Assembly (NCBI GenBank): GCA_020072845.1
Contig: JAIQGF010000019.1
Location: 1-64,000 of the forward strand
From: Terriglobia bacterium
GTDB lineage: Bacteria > Acidobacteriota > Terriglobia > Terriglobales > Acidobacteriaceae
Direction of reading: 5' to 3'
Length of the DNA stretch: 64,000 bases
Positions 40,816-48,352 of the stretch are shown here, in pieces (within the stretch, counting starts at the first letter, position 1; every line of letters starts with the position of its first letter). The position numbers were made by a program, and so were the translations under genes. Below the pieces are notes generated by a model, which was not told the origin of the DNA, did no database searches, and saw nothing but the letters and a program-made list of their open reading frames with translations.

Positions 40816-41496
40816 ATGAGTCTCAAGCTTGGTGATGTCGCTCCCGATTTCGAAGCCCAAACCACCGAAGGCCGCATTCACTTTCATGATTGGATCGGCA
40901 ATTCCTGGGCGGTGCTGTTTTCCCACCCCAAGGACTTTACCCCCGTCTGCACCACCGAACTCGGCGCCATGGCCAAACTGAAGCCCGAGTTCGACAAGCG
41001 CAACACCAAAATCATCGGCCTCAGCGTCGATCCCGTCGACAACCACAAGAAATGGTCGATCGACATCAAGGAAACCCAGGGCCACGCGCCGAACTATCCC
41101 ATGATCGGCGATACCGACCTGTTGATTTCCAAGCTCTACGGCATGCTGCCTGCCACCGTCGAGGGCTCGTGCGAGGGCAGGACGGCTGCCGACAATATGA
41201 CGGTGCGCAATGTTTTCGTGGTCGGTCCCGACAAGAAGATCAAGCTGATCCTCGTCTATCCCATGACCACCGGGCGCAACTTCGACGAAGTGTTGCGCGT
41301 GATCGACTCACTGCAACTGACGGCCAGGCACAAAGTGGCGACTCCGGCCAATTGGCAGCAGGGCGATGACGTGATCATTGCCGGCTCCGTTTCCAACGAC
41401 GATGCCAAGAAGATATTCGGCACGTGGAAGGAGCCGCGGCCGTACATCCGCATCGTTCCGCAACCGAAAGAAGCGGCTGAGAAGAAGTCGGCTTAA
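40816..41496 (+). CDS. 1-Cys (Prx6-type) peroxiredoxin
   Basis: Thiol peroxidase reducing hydrogen peroxide, alkyl hydroperoxides or peroxynitrite. The 226-residue protein begins LKLGDVAPDFEAQTTEG; the peroxidatic Cys45 is in SHPKDFTPVCTTELG. The length, the long C-terminal extension (VATPANWQQGDDVIIAGSVSNDDAKKIFG) and IIGLSVDPVDNHKKWS place it with Prx6/AhpC-TSA type. A second Cys in EGSCEGR may form the resolving bond, which would make it two-Cys in mechanism. AAGGAGGT lies 5 bases before the ATG, so it should be strongly translated. Confidence 0.94.
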   Translation: MSLKLGDVAPDFEAQTTEGRIHFHDWIGNSWAVLFSHPKDFTPVCTTELGAMAKLKPEFDKRNTKIIGLSVDPVDNHKKWSIDIKETQGHAPNYPMIGDTDLLISKLYGMLPATVEGSCEGRTAADNMTVRNVFVVGPDKKIKLILVYPMTTGRNFDEVLRVIDSLQLTARHKVATPANWQQGDDVIIAGSVSNDDAKKIFGTWKEPRPYIRIVPQPKEAAEKKSA

Positions 41497-41531
41497 TGGT
41501 TCGAGTCTTGCGTCGTCAGTCGTCGGTCTTC

Positions 41532-41693
41532 AGAGTCTGTGTGAGAACTCACTTTCGGAAGCGCAGTGGTCCAAGCGCACCCACGATCCAGCCGCGGAGC
41601 GGCGGAACTCGTTAGCCCAGCGCGGCAGCGCTGGGGAAAGTGGAACAGAATTATCTAGCGCCAGCGGCGCGGTACAGTTCTCACACAGACTCT
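41532..41693. repeat. Structured terminal-inverted-repeat element, copy 2
   Basis: The most complete copy. Terminal arms AGAGTCTGTGTGAGAACT (41532-41549) and 41676-41693 are an exact 18-bp inverted repeat. Internal hairpins are CCGC-GGA-GCGG (about 41592), CCCAGCGC-GGCA-GCGCTGGG (41616-41635) and GCGCC-AGC-GGCGC (about 41658). It lies inside CAGTCGT/CGACTG arrays that are themselves inverted around it (41505-41531 and 41697-41728). It occupies nearly all of the peroxiredoxin-phzF gap. Confidence 0.9.
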
Positions 41694-41733
41694 TCAGGCC
41701 TGGCGACTGACGACTGGAGACTGGCGGCGATCT

Positions 41734-42627
41734 ATGACTACGACCCCACGCCGGTTTCAGTACGTGCAGGTGGACGTCTTCACCTCGCATCCGCTCGAGG
41801 GCAACGCGCTCGCCGTGTTCACCGACGCGCGCGGGCTCAGCGACGCGGAGATGCAGGCGCTGGCGCGGGAAACCAATTTTTCCGAGACCACGTTCGTTCT
41901 CCCGCGGGACGCGGCCACCGAACGTGAGCGCGGGCGCCGCGTCCGCATCTTCACCACCCGGGAGGAGCTTCCGTTCGCCGGACATCCCACCCTGGGTACC
42001 GCAACCGTGCTGCGCGGCGCGGATGGCGCCGGCCTGGTCGAACTGGACCTCAACGTCGGCAAAATTCCCGTCCGCTTCACCACCGGCGCTGATGGCCTGG
42101 TCTTCGGCGAAATGCAGCAGCGCGATCCCGAGTTCGGCCCCCGCCACGCTCGCGAGGACGTTGCCCGGGCCGCCGGCCTGAAGCTGGACGACATCGCCGA
42201 CGACCTCCCCATCCAGACCGTTTCCACTGGCTTGACCTTCACCATCGTGCCGGTGCGCACGCTCGCGGCTATGCGCGCGCTGCGCCCCGACTTGAAGGTC
42301 GCTGCCGAGTACCTGGAACGCAGCGCCGGCAAATTTTTTTATTTCGTGAGCCGCGAAACCGTGGACAAGTCCGCCCGCCTGCACGCGCGCATGATCTTCT
42401 ATAACGGCGAGGACCCCGCCACCGGGTCCGCGGCGGGCTGCACTGCGGCGTGGATGGTCGCGCACGGCGTCGCCCAGCCGGAGGAGAGCGCCGCCATCGA
42501 GCAGGGAATCGAAATCATGCGGCCGAGTCGCCTCGTCGTCCGCGCCGGACGCGAAGGTGACCGGATTGTCACTGTGCGTGTCGGTGGAAATTCTGTGGAG
42601 GTCATGCGCGGCGAACTGTTTCTCTGA
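41734..42627 (+). CDS. PhzF-family isomerase
   Basis: A 297-residue member of the phenazine-biosynthesis-like (PhzF) fold. The family acid is in ETNFSETTFV (Glu51); GHPTLGTA near 86 and the DPATGSAAG motif near 230 are intact. Many members are epimerases or isomerases of small amino- or carbohydrate-derived substrates and are not involved in phenazine synthesis; the substrate here is unknown. The ATG at 41734 is 5 bases after an array with no clear ribosome-binding site. Confidence 0.88.
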   Translation: MTTTPRRFQYVQVDVFTSHPLEGNALAVFTDARGLSDAEMQALARETNFSETTFVLPRDAATERERGRRVRIFTTREELPFAGHPTLGTATVLRGADGAGLVELDLNVGKIPVRFTTGADGLVFGEMQQRDPEFGPRHAREDVARAAGLKLDDIADDLPIQTVSTGLTFTIVPVRTLAAMRALRPDLKVAAEYLERSAGKFFYFVSRETVDKSARLHARMIFYNGEDPATGSAAGCTAAWMVAHGVAQPEESAAIEQGIEIMRPSRLVVRAGREGDRIVTVRVGGNSVEVMRGELFL

Positions 42628-42867
42628 CGCGCATGCGCCCGCGATGCCTTCCAGCGCGGCGCTTCGCAACCTGCCAAAATAAAATTCTTTGCAATAGGCC
42701 AGATGCCTATTATCTTTCGCGCCACTTTACAATGCGTTCGTCTGCCCGTAGGATGCGCACTGTTTTTATTCGCCCTATTGATACAAAAATTTCTGGAAGT
42801 TCCGCGCCTCGGCGCCGGCGCAAGTTGCCGCCCTGGGTGTGGCTCCCATAGGCACTGCGGAAGGGCC

Positions 42868-43296
42868 ATGAAGCCGAAACGGACGATTCTCTGCATTGAC
42901 GACAATGAACAATCCCTCTCCATCCGCAAGGTCATGCTGGAAACCCGCGGTTATCGCGTTGTCGCCTGCCACAACAGCCTTGACGCGTTGGAGCAATTCA
43001 AGCAGGGCGGCATCGACCTGGTCCTGTCGGACCTGATCATGCCCGGGCTCGACGGCCACCGCTTGATCGAGGAGATCAAGAAGCTTTCGCCGCACACCCC
43101 GGCCATCTTGTTTTCCGGCAAGGTCAAAATCTACGAGCGCAACCTGCAGGCCGATGTCTTTCTTCCCAAGGGCATGTACGCGCCGGTCGAGCTTTTGGAA
43201 CGCATTCGCTTGCTGCTGGTTCGCAAGCGCGGCCCCAAACGCATCCTGCCCTTTAGCATGACCACCGGCGGCCGGCCCGGAGCGGCAGCCTCCTAG
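42868..43296 (+). CDS. Single-domain response regulator
   Basis: A 142-residue receiver domain without an output domain. Acidic pair DD at 11-12, phosphoacceptor Asp55 in LVLSDLIMPGLDGH, Ser83 in LFSGK at the usual Thr/Ser position, and Lys101 in FLPKGM are all present, so it should be phosphorylatable. The C-terminal 25 residues are basic (RKRGPKRILPF). A GGAAGGG site precedes the ATG. It comes before ppk1, and the gap is an inverted array. The 240-base upstream gap holds AT-rich sequence with no confident promoter. Confidence 0.88.
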   Translation: MKPKRTILCIDDNEQSLSIRKVMLETRGYRVVACHNSLDALEQFKQGGIDLVLSDLIMPGLDGHRLIEEIKKLSPHTPAILFSGKVKIYERNLQADVFLPKGMYAPVELLERIRLLLVRKRGPKRILPFSMTTGGRPGAAAS

Positions 43297-43302
43297 GCTT
43301 TC

Positions 43303-43389
43303 GGTCTTTCAGTCTGTCAGTCTTTCAGTCACTCGGATTTATGATTCCAGACTGAAGGACCGACCGACTGACCGATCGACCGACAGACC
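43303..43389. repeat. Inverted TCTTTCAGTCTGTCAG arrays (hairpin) before ppk1
   Basis: GGTCTTTCAGTCTGTCAGTCTTTCAGTC, a spacer, then GACTGAAGGACCGACCGACTGACCGATCGACCGACAGACC. The two arms are imperfect complements. The array begins 6 bases after the response-regulator stop codon. Confidence 0.8.
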
Positions 43390-43442
43390 TCGCTGCACAC
43401 TTGCCGTGCCTCCTCTCTCGTCGCTACCATCTACCTGCGTCT

Positions 43443-45602
43443 ATGCGCCGCGTCTCGCTGGAAAATCCCGCGTTTTACATCAACCCCCAGGTCTCCTGGC
43501 TGGCCTTCAACCGCCGTGTCCTGGAGGAGGCCGAGGATGAGCGCAACCCGCTGCTGGAGCGGGTGAAATTCCTCGCCATCACCGCCAACAATCTCGACGA
43601 ATTTTTTGAGGTCCGCATTGCCGGCCTGGTGCAGCGCATTGAAGATGGTTACACCGAGGCCGGTGCCGACGGCCTGGAGCCCAGCGAGGAACGCGACCGG
43701 CTCGCGCGCGAGGCCCACGAATTCGTGGACGCCCAGTACCGCTGCTGGAACCAGCAGTTGCTGCCCGCGCTGTCCGAGCACGGCGTCCGCGTGCTCTCCC
43801 TGCACGATCTCAACCCCGAGCAGGAATCGTTTATCGCCGAATATAACGAGCGCGAGCTCGACCCGCTGCTCACGCCCGTGACGGTGGACCCGGCGCATCC
43901 TTTTCCGCGCGTCATCAACAAGGCGCTGTGCGTCGCCTTCCTGCTCAAGCGCCGGCGCCGCGCCGCCACCACCTTCATGGGCGTGATCACTGTCCCGCGC
44001 TCGCTGCCGCGCCTGGTTCGCCTGCCGTCGGAAAAGGGCAGCGACAACTACATTTTTCTGGCCGATCTTGTCGCCTATCACGCCGCCAGCGTGTATCGCG
44101 GCTACGACATCCTGAGTTCGGCTGCCTTTCGCGTCACCCGCAACAGCAATCTTTATTTGCAGGAAGAAGAATCGCGCAGCCTGCTGGAGTCGGTGCGCAC
44201 TGAGTTGCACAACCGCCGCCGCGGGGACGCCGTGCGCCTGGAAATCGAGGCCGGCGCCGACCCCGAGATCATCGAGCGCCTGCGCACCACCTTCGAGTTG
44301 GAAAACTGGCAGGTCTTCCAGACTGATGGGCCCGTCAACCTGTCGCGCCTGTTCACGCTCCACCAGCAATCCGACCGCCCCGACCTCAAGTTCCGCCCCT
44401 TCGTTCCGCGCCAACTCCACCTCACCGCCAAGTCGCGCGACCTCTTCGAGGAACTGCGCCGCCACGACCTGCTCCTGCACCACCCCTTCGACTCCTACGA
44501 CACGGTCGTGGGATTCATCGAGGCCGCCGCCGCCGATCCGCGCGTGCTCTCCATCAAGCAGACCCTCTATCGCACCAGCGAGGATTCACCCATCATGCGC
44601 GCGCTGGTGGAAGCCGCGGCCCGGAAGGAAGTCACCGTCGTGGTGGAACTCAAGGCGCGCTTCGATGAAGCTTCCAACATCACCTGGGCGCGGCACCTGG
44701 AAGATGCCGGCGTGCAGGTGTTCCACGGCCTGGTCGGGCTCAAGACGCACTGCAAGCTCGCCTTGCTGGTCCGCCGCGACCCCGATGGCGCCACGCGCAG
44801 CTACGCCCACCTCGGCACCGGCAATTACAACCACGTCACTTCGCGGCTTTACACCGACCTGAGCCTGCTCACCGCCGATGCGCGCATGACCTCCTCGGTG
44901 CACGCGGTGTTCAATTTCCTCACCGCCTACGCCGAGCAGAGCGACTACGATCCCCTGCTGGTGTCGCCGCTCGACATCGCGCAGAAGACCATCAACTTCA
45001 TCGACCGCGAGGCCGATCACGCCCGCCACAAGCGCCCCGCGCGGATTGTTGCCAAGATGAACGCGCTCACCGACAACCAGGTCATCCAGGCGCTCTATCG
45101 CGCCTCGCAGGCCGGCGTGCCCATTGACCTGATCGTGCGCGGCATGTGCTCGCTGGTTCCCGGAGTGCGCGGCGTCAGCGACCGCATTCGCGTGCGCAGC
45201 ATCGTCGGGCGGTTCCTCGAACATTCGCGCATTTTTTATTTCCTCAACGGCGGTGAAGAGGGTGTCTGGATCGGCAGCGCCGACTGGATGCCGCGGAATC
45301 TGTACGATCGCGTTGAAGTCCTGTTCCCCGTCGCGGACGCGCTGCTTTGCCAGCGCCTCAAGCAGGAAGTTCTCGCCGCCTACCTCGCCGATACCGTGAA
45401 GGCACGGTTCTTGCAGCCCGATCGATCGTATGTTCGCGCCGGCCAGTTGCCCCAGGCGGCGCGCAGCGCGCTGCAACTGCCGAAACTCGAATTCTCCGCC
45501 CAGGATTTCCTCACGGGGTTGGCGGAAGGGCGGCAGACGGTGGACAATATTCCCACACGAACTGCCAGGCGGCGCGCGCCTCAAGCCCGCAAAGTGCGAT
45601 AA
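43443..45602 (+). CDS. ppk1: Polyphosphate kinase 1
   Basis: Reversible polymerisation of ATP gamma-phosphate into polyphosphate at the membrane. The 719-residue protein opens with FYINPQVSWLAFNRRVLEEAED, has the IKQTLYRTSEDSPI segment, and the autophosphorylated His436 in GLKTHCKLALLV. The second phospholipase-D-like His region (DRYLEHSRIFYFLNGG as FLEHSRIFYF) follows. Length is typical. It is the first gene of a compact polyphosphate island with sixA-like, ppx and PPK2 genes. The ATG at 43443 fits the family N-terminus. Confidence 0.97.
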   Translation: MRRVSLENPAFYINPQVSWLAFNRRVLEEAEDERNPLLERVKFLAITANNLDEFFEVRIAGLVQRIEDGYTEAGADGLEPSEERDRLAREAHEFVDAQYRCWNQQLLPALSEHGVRVLSLHDLNPEQESFIAEYNERELDPLLTPVTVDPAHPFPRVINKALCVAFLLKRRRRAATTFMGVITVPRSLPRLVRLPSEKGSDNYIFLADLVAYHAASVYRGYDILSSAAFRVTRNSNLYLQEEESRSLLESVRTELHNRRRGDAVRLEIEAGADPEIIERLRTTFELENWQVFQTDGPVNLSRLFTLHQQSDRPDLKFRPFVPRQLHLTAKSRDLFEELRRHDLLLHHPFDSYDTVVGFIEAAAADPRVLSIKQTLYRTSEDSPIMRALVEAAARKEVTVVVELKARFDEASNITWARHLEDAGVQVFHGLVGLKTHCKLALLVRRDPDGATRSYAHLGTGNYNHVTSRLYTDLSLLTADARMTSSVHAVFNFLTAYAEQSDYDPLLVSPLDIAQKTINFIDREADHARHKRPARIVAKMNALTDNQVIQALYRASQAGVPIDLIVRGMCSLVPGVRGVSDRIRVRSIVGRFLEHSRIFYFLNGGEEGVWIGSADWMPRNLYDRVEVLFPVADALLCQRLKQEVLAAYLADTVKARFLQPDRSYVRAGQLPQAARSALQLPKLEFSAQDFLTGLAEGRQTVDNIPTRTARRRAPQARKVR

Positions 45603-45611
45603 TCCTCATCG

Positions 45612-45635
45612 CTGAAACTAACTGAAACTGAAACT
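45612..45635 (+). repeat. GAAACT array ending 5 bases before the sixA-like start
   Basis: CTGAAACTAACTGAAACTGAAACT. It points toward the sixA-like gene and takes the place of a ribosome-binding site. Confidence 0.85.
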
Positions 45636-45640
45636 GATTC

Positions 45641-46162
45641 ATGCTCGTCTACTTTTTTCGCCACGCCAGCGCCGGTGTCGCCAAGAACGATCCCATCAAG
45701 GATGAAAAGCGTCCCCTGGACCGCGACGGCGTCGAGCAATGCGGCTACGTCGGCCGTACGCTCGCCGTCCTGGAAACGCACGTCGATGTCATCGTCTCCA
45801 GCCCGCTGAAGCGCGCCACCCAGACGGCCGCGCTGGTCGCCAACGAACTCGCCTACGAAGGCAAGATTTCGCTCGATCCCGCGCTGCGTCCCGGCGCCAC
45901 CTTTCCTCAATTCCGCGACCTGTTGACCAAATACGGCAACCAGGAAGCGATCATGGTGGTCGGGCATAACCCGAACCTCAGCGAATTTCTCGGACGCTTG
46001 ATTGGCGGGGGAAGCCGCACCGGCATTGATCTGAAGAAGGCGGGCGTGGCGCGCGTCGAGGTCAACCACCATCGCGGCGTGCTCCACTGGTGTCTCACGC
46101 CCAAGCTGGTGCGGACCTTGACCGAAGCTTCGCCGCCGCCGTCAAAGTCCGCGAGAAAGTAG
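45641..46162 (+). CDS. sixA: SixA-type phosphohistidine phosphatase
   Basis: A 173-residue histidine phosphatase. The RHASAG motif near 8-13 supplies the catalytic His, SSPLKRATQTA near 54 the second phosphate contact and VVGHNPNLSE near 108 the second catalytic His. SixA acts on phosphohistidine (phosphorelay, PTS), but placed between ppk1 and ppx a role in phosphate-storage metabolism is equally likely. There is no ribosome-binding site; a GAAACT array ends 5 bases before the ATG. Confidence 0.9.
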   Translation: MLVYFFRHASAGVAKNDPIKDEKRPLDRDGVEQCGYVGRTLAVLETHVDVIVSSPLKRATQTAALVANELAYEGKISLDPALRPGATFPQFRDLLTKYGNQEAIMVVGHNPNLSEFLGRLIGGGSRTGIDLKKAGVARVEVNHHRGVLHWCLTPKLVRTLTEASPPPSKSARK

Positions 46163-46200
46163 AAGCGGTTTACTGGTTTCTGGTTTCAAAAATCGGTTCT

Positions 46201-46251
46201 TGGGAAGGGCACGGCGGAACCTGTCCTGAGCGAAGTCGAAGGAGCCGTGCC
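46201..46251 (+). repeat. GGGCACGGC...GCCGTGCC cassette, left of ppx
   Basis: TTGGGAAGGGCACGGCGGAACC...GAGCGAAGTCGAAGG...GCCGTGCC; the 8-bp stem GGCACGGC/GCCGTGCC encloses the CTGAGCGAAGTCGAAGG core. A near-identical cassette in the same orientation lies on the other side of ppx at 47941-47991. Confidence 0.8.
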
Positions 46252-46271
46252 GAACAAGTTCTTTATTCTTG

Positions 46272-46343
46272 TCATTCCGAACGGGCGGAACTTGTCCCGA
46301 GCGCAGCGAGGGAGCCCGCGAGGAATCTGCTGTTTGACTTTTC
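46272..46343 (+). repeat. Dispersed GTCATTCCGAACGGGCGGAACTTG module
   Basis: GTCATTCCGAACGGGCGG, then GAGCGCAGCGAGGGAGCCCGCGAGGAATCTGC. It leads into the GAAACT array that ends 1 base before the ppx stop codon. A near-identical module is at 51151. Confidence 0.8.
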
Positions 46344-46364
46344 CTGAAAACTGAAACTGAAACT
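46344..46364 (+). repeat. GAAACT array ending at the ppx stop codon
   Basis: CTGAAAACTGAAACTGAAACT ends 1 base from the minus-strand stop codon of ppx (46366). ppx has a second array in the opposite orientation at its start, so it is framed by inward-pointing arrays. Confidence 0.85.
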
Positions 46365-46365
46365 C

Positions 46366-47892
46366 TTACACGATCTCCATTTGCAGGTCCCGCCCAAACA
46401 CCGCGCGAAAATACGCGCGCTCTTTCTTCAGCGCCCATAGCTCCAGGTCGGCGCCGGTGGCGCGACGGGCGGAGATCCGCAGCACAACCTGGCTGTCCCG
46501 CGCCCGCGACCGGATGGAGGTGACGGCGCGACGCCGACCCTGGTTGAGCGCCCGCGCCACCCGCAGCAACGCCACCGCCTTGGGCACATGGTCGCGGTCC
46601 TCGGGTTCCAGCGTTTTCACCAGCTTGTCCCCCGACGATGGCAGCGCGCTGCCCAGGTAGCGCGTGATCGCCGCGATCACCCGGCGCTGCGCCGGGGTGT
46701 AGCCCAGGATTTCCGAATTGGCGATCAGGTAATACGCATGGCGATGCCAGCCGGTGCGGTTCACATACGCGCCCATCTCATGCAGGATCGCCGCCGCCGA
46801 CACCCATTCCTCATAATCCGCCGGCAAGCGGTGCACGCTCTTGAGTCCTGCGAACAACTGCAGCACCAGGCCGCGCACATGCTGGGCCTGCTCCATGTCC
46901 ACGCGGTAGCGTTTCGCCATGGCGACCAGTGCGTCCCATCGTTCCGATTCCAACTGCTGCGTGCCCTTGGCGGTGCGCGAGTAGTCGGCGGCCATCTGGG
47001 CCAGCAGCCCGTCGCGCAGTCCGAGCTCGGAATAACGGAACCCGCCCAGGTCGCAGCGCTGCATCAGGTCGGCGAACACCGCCGCCCCCGCCAGGATGAT
47101 TTCTCCCCGCCGCGTGCCGATGCCGGGAATCCTGATGCGCTGTGCGTAGCTCATCCGGGCGAGCTTGGCGGCCAGCCGGACCAGGGCGCGCGTCGGCACC
47201 ATGTTTTCTTTTCCGGGATTCTTCAACAGCGACTGCGCGCTGGTCGCCAGGGCCGCGGCCGTGCCCGAGGTCGCGATCACCGCCTGCGGCCGCGCCGCCA
47301 CGATCTTGCGCGCCGCCCGTTGCACCTCCTCGGCGATGTAGCTGTGCAGCCGTTGCAGCTCGTAATCCTGCGGCGGATCGTGGTGCAGGAATTCCTGCGT
47401 CAGCCGCACCGCTCCCACCGGCAGGCTCACCGTCTCGCGGATATGCCGGCGGGCCGACACCGTCAGTTCGCAACTGCCGCCGCCCAGGTCGATCAGCAGC
47501 AGCGGCGATGCCGTCACCCGCAGGTTGGTGATGATGCCCAGGTGGATGAGCCGCGCCTCTTCCGTTCCGGAGATCACTTCCACCCGCCAGCCGGTGCGCA
47601 TGTGCACCCAGTCAATAAACGCCTGCGCGTTGCGCGCATCGCGCAGTGCGCTGGTCGCGACCACCCGCACTTGCACGTCCCCGTGCTGCTGCACCGATTT
47701 GTGAAAGCGCCGCAGTACCTTGACCGTCTGCGCCATCGCCGGCGGCGCCAGCATTCCCGCCTGGAACACCGATTCGCCCAGGCGCACCACCTCGCGGTCT
47801 TCGTGCACCGTCCGCAGGCGCTGGCGTACCAGGCGCGCGACCTTCAGTCGTACCGAGTTGGCTCCGATATCAACTGCGGCAAAGGTGGGCAT
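46366..47892 (-). CDS. ppx: Exopolyphosphatase / Ppx-GppA family phosphatase
   Basis: A 508-residue member of the ASKHA-fold Ppx/GppA family that removes phosphate from polyphosphate ends or from pppGpp. VDIGANSVRLKVAR near 7 and the LLLIDLGGGSCELTV segment near 135 are the two phosphate-binding loops; VISGTEEARL carries the catalytic Glu. The C-terminal 200 residues form an HD-like helical domain (AAAILHEMGAYVNRTGWHRHAYYLI). Polyphosphate is favoured over pppGpp by the neighbours. A second GAAACT array is centred 5-25 bases before its ATG. Confidence 0.93.
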   Translation of the reverse strand: MPTFAAVDIGANSVRLKVARLVRQRLRTVHEDREVVRLGESVFQAGMLAPPAMAQTVKVLRRFHKSVQQHGDVQVRVVATSALRDARNAQAFIDWVHMRTGWRVEVISGTEEARLIHLGIITNLRVTASPLLLIDLGGGSCELTVSARRHIRETVSLPVGAVRLTQEFLHHDPPQDYELQRLHSYIAEEVQRAARKIVAARPQAVIATSGTAAALATSAQSLLKNPGKENMVPTRALVRLAAKLARMSYAQRIRIPGIGTRRGEIILAGAAVFADLMQRCDLGGFRYSELGLRDGLLAQMAADYSRTAKGTQQLESERWDALVAMAKRYRVDMEQAQHVRGLVLQLFAGLKSVHRLPADYEEWVSAAAILHEMGAYVNRTGWHRHAYYLIANSEILGYTPAQRRVIAAITRYLGSALPSSGDKLVKTLEPEDRDHVPKAVALLRVARALNQGRRRAVTSIRSRARDSQVVLRISARRATGADLELWALKKERAYFRAVFGRDLQMEIV

Positions 47893-47897
47893 GAGTA

Positions 47898-47915
47898 AGT
47901 TTCAGTTTCAGTTTC
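47898..47915 (-). repeat. GAAACT array (reverse) before the ppx start
   Basis: AGTTTCAGTTTCAGTTTC on the plus strand, so GAAACTGAAACTGAAACT reading toward ppx; 5 bases separate it from the ATG. Confidence 0.85.
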
Positions 47916-48142
47916 TAGCACAGGGTTCAAAAGTCGTTCTTGGGAAGGGCACGGCGGAACCTGTCCCGAGCGAAGCCGAGGGAGCCGTGCCGCCGAACCC
48001 GCAAGAATACTGGGATTTAGCCCCTGAGGGATTAACCTCCAACGCCCTGGCCGACTTCTGAAACCAGTTCTAGGAATAATTCCGCTTTCAGCTTCGACCA
48101 ATGAATCCGTTGTCAGTTTCGAGCAGCAATTCCGCCGAAAAT

Positions 48143-48248
48143 CCAGCCGCGGAGCGGCGGCATTCGTTAGCCCAGCGCGGTAGCGCTGGGGGAAGTGGAA
48201 CATAATTATCGAGCGCCAGCGGCGCGGCACAGTTCTCACACAGACTCT
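48143..48248. repeat. Structured terminal-inverted-repeat element, copy 3 (left end lost)
   Basis: From CAGCCGCGGAGCGG to the right arm AGTTCTCACACAGACTCT (48231-48248). The spacing from CGTTAGCCC to the right end is 83 bases, the same as in copy 2. The central hairpin is CCCAGCGC-GGTA-GCGCTGGG. The left terminal arm is absent and replaced by unrelated sequence. Confidence 0.8.
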
Positions 48249-48317
48249 TCAGTGCCGGGTAGTCATCTTTCCAGTATGCCGAAGTCCCGCTAGGGACGAT
48301 TGAAAAACTGCAACCAG

Positions 48318-48352
48318 AGCTGAAAGCCAAGAGCTAAGAGCTAAGAGCTGCT
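48318..48352 (+). repeat. AGCTAAG array ending at the CHAD stop codon
   Basis: GAGCTGAAAGCCAAGAGCTAAGAGCTAAGAGCTGCT; its last base is directly before the stop codon of the minus-strand CHAD gene. Same family as 11235. Confidence 0.85.

Larger units (their letters stand above)
47893..48352. other. ppx-CHAD gap filled with repeats
   Basis: The 460-base gap has no convincing gene. It holds a GAAACT array facing ppx (47898-47915), the GGGCACGGC cassette (47941-47991), copy 3 of the structured element (about 48143-48248), a GTCCC-GCTA-GGGAC hairpin (about 48284-48296) and an AGCTAAG array that ends at the CHAD stop codon (48318-48352). Confidence 0.7.

Noticed and set aside
40816-41496. Selenocysteine in the peroxiredoxin, suggested by selC nearby
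   Set aside because: The peroxidatic residue is a normal Cys codon at position 45 and no in-frame TGA occurs.
41530-42669. 379-codon minus-strand frame opposite phzF
   Set aside because: Antisense composition, and its C-terminal end is the structured element read backwards.
42628-42867. Cyclic-di-GMP riboswitch before the response regulator
   Set aside because: The gap is partly AT-rich and has GC hairpins, but the conserved GEMM core is not present.
46588-47898. 436-codon plus-strand frame opposite ppx
   Set aside because: Gln/Arg/His-rich antisense; Ppx motifs are on the minus strand.
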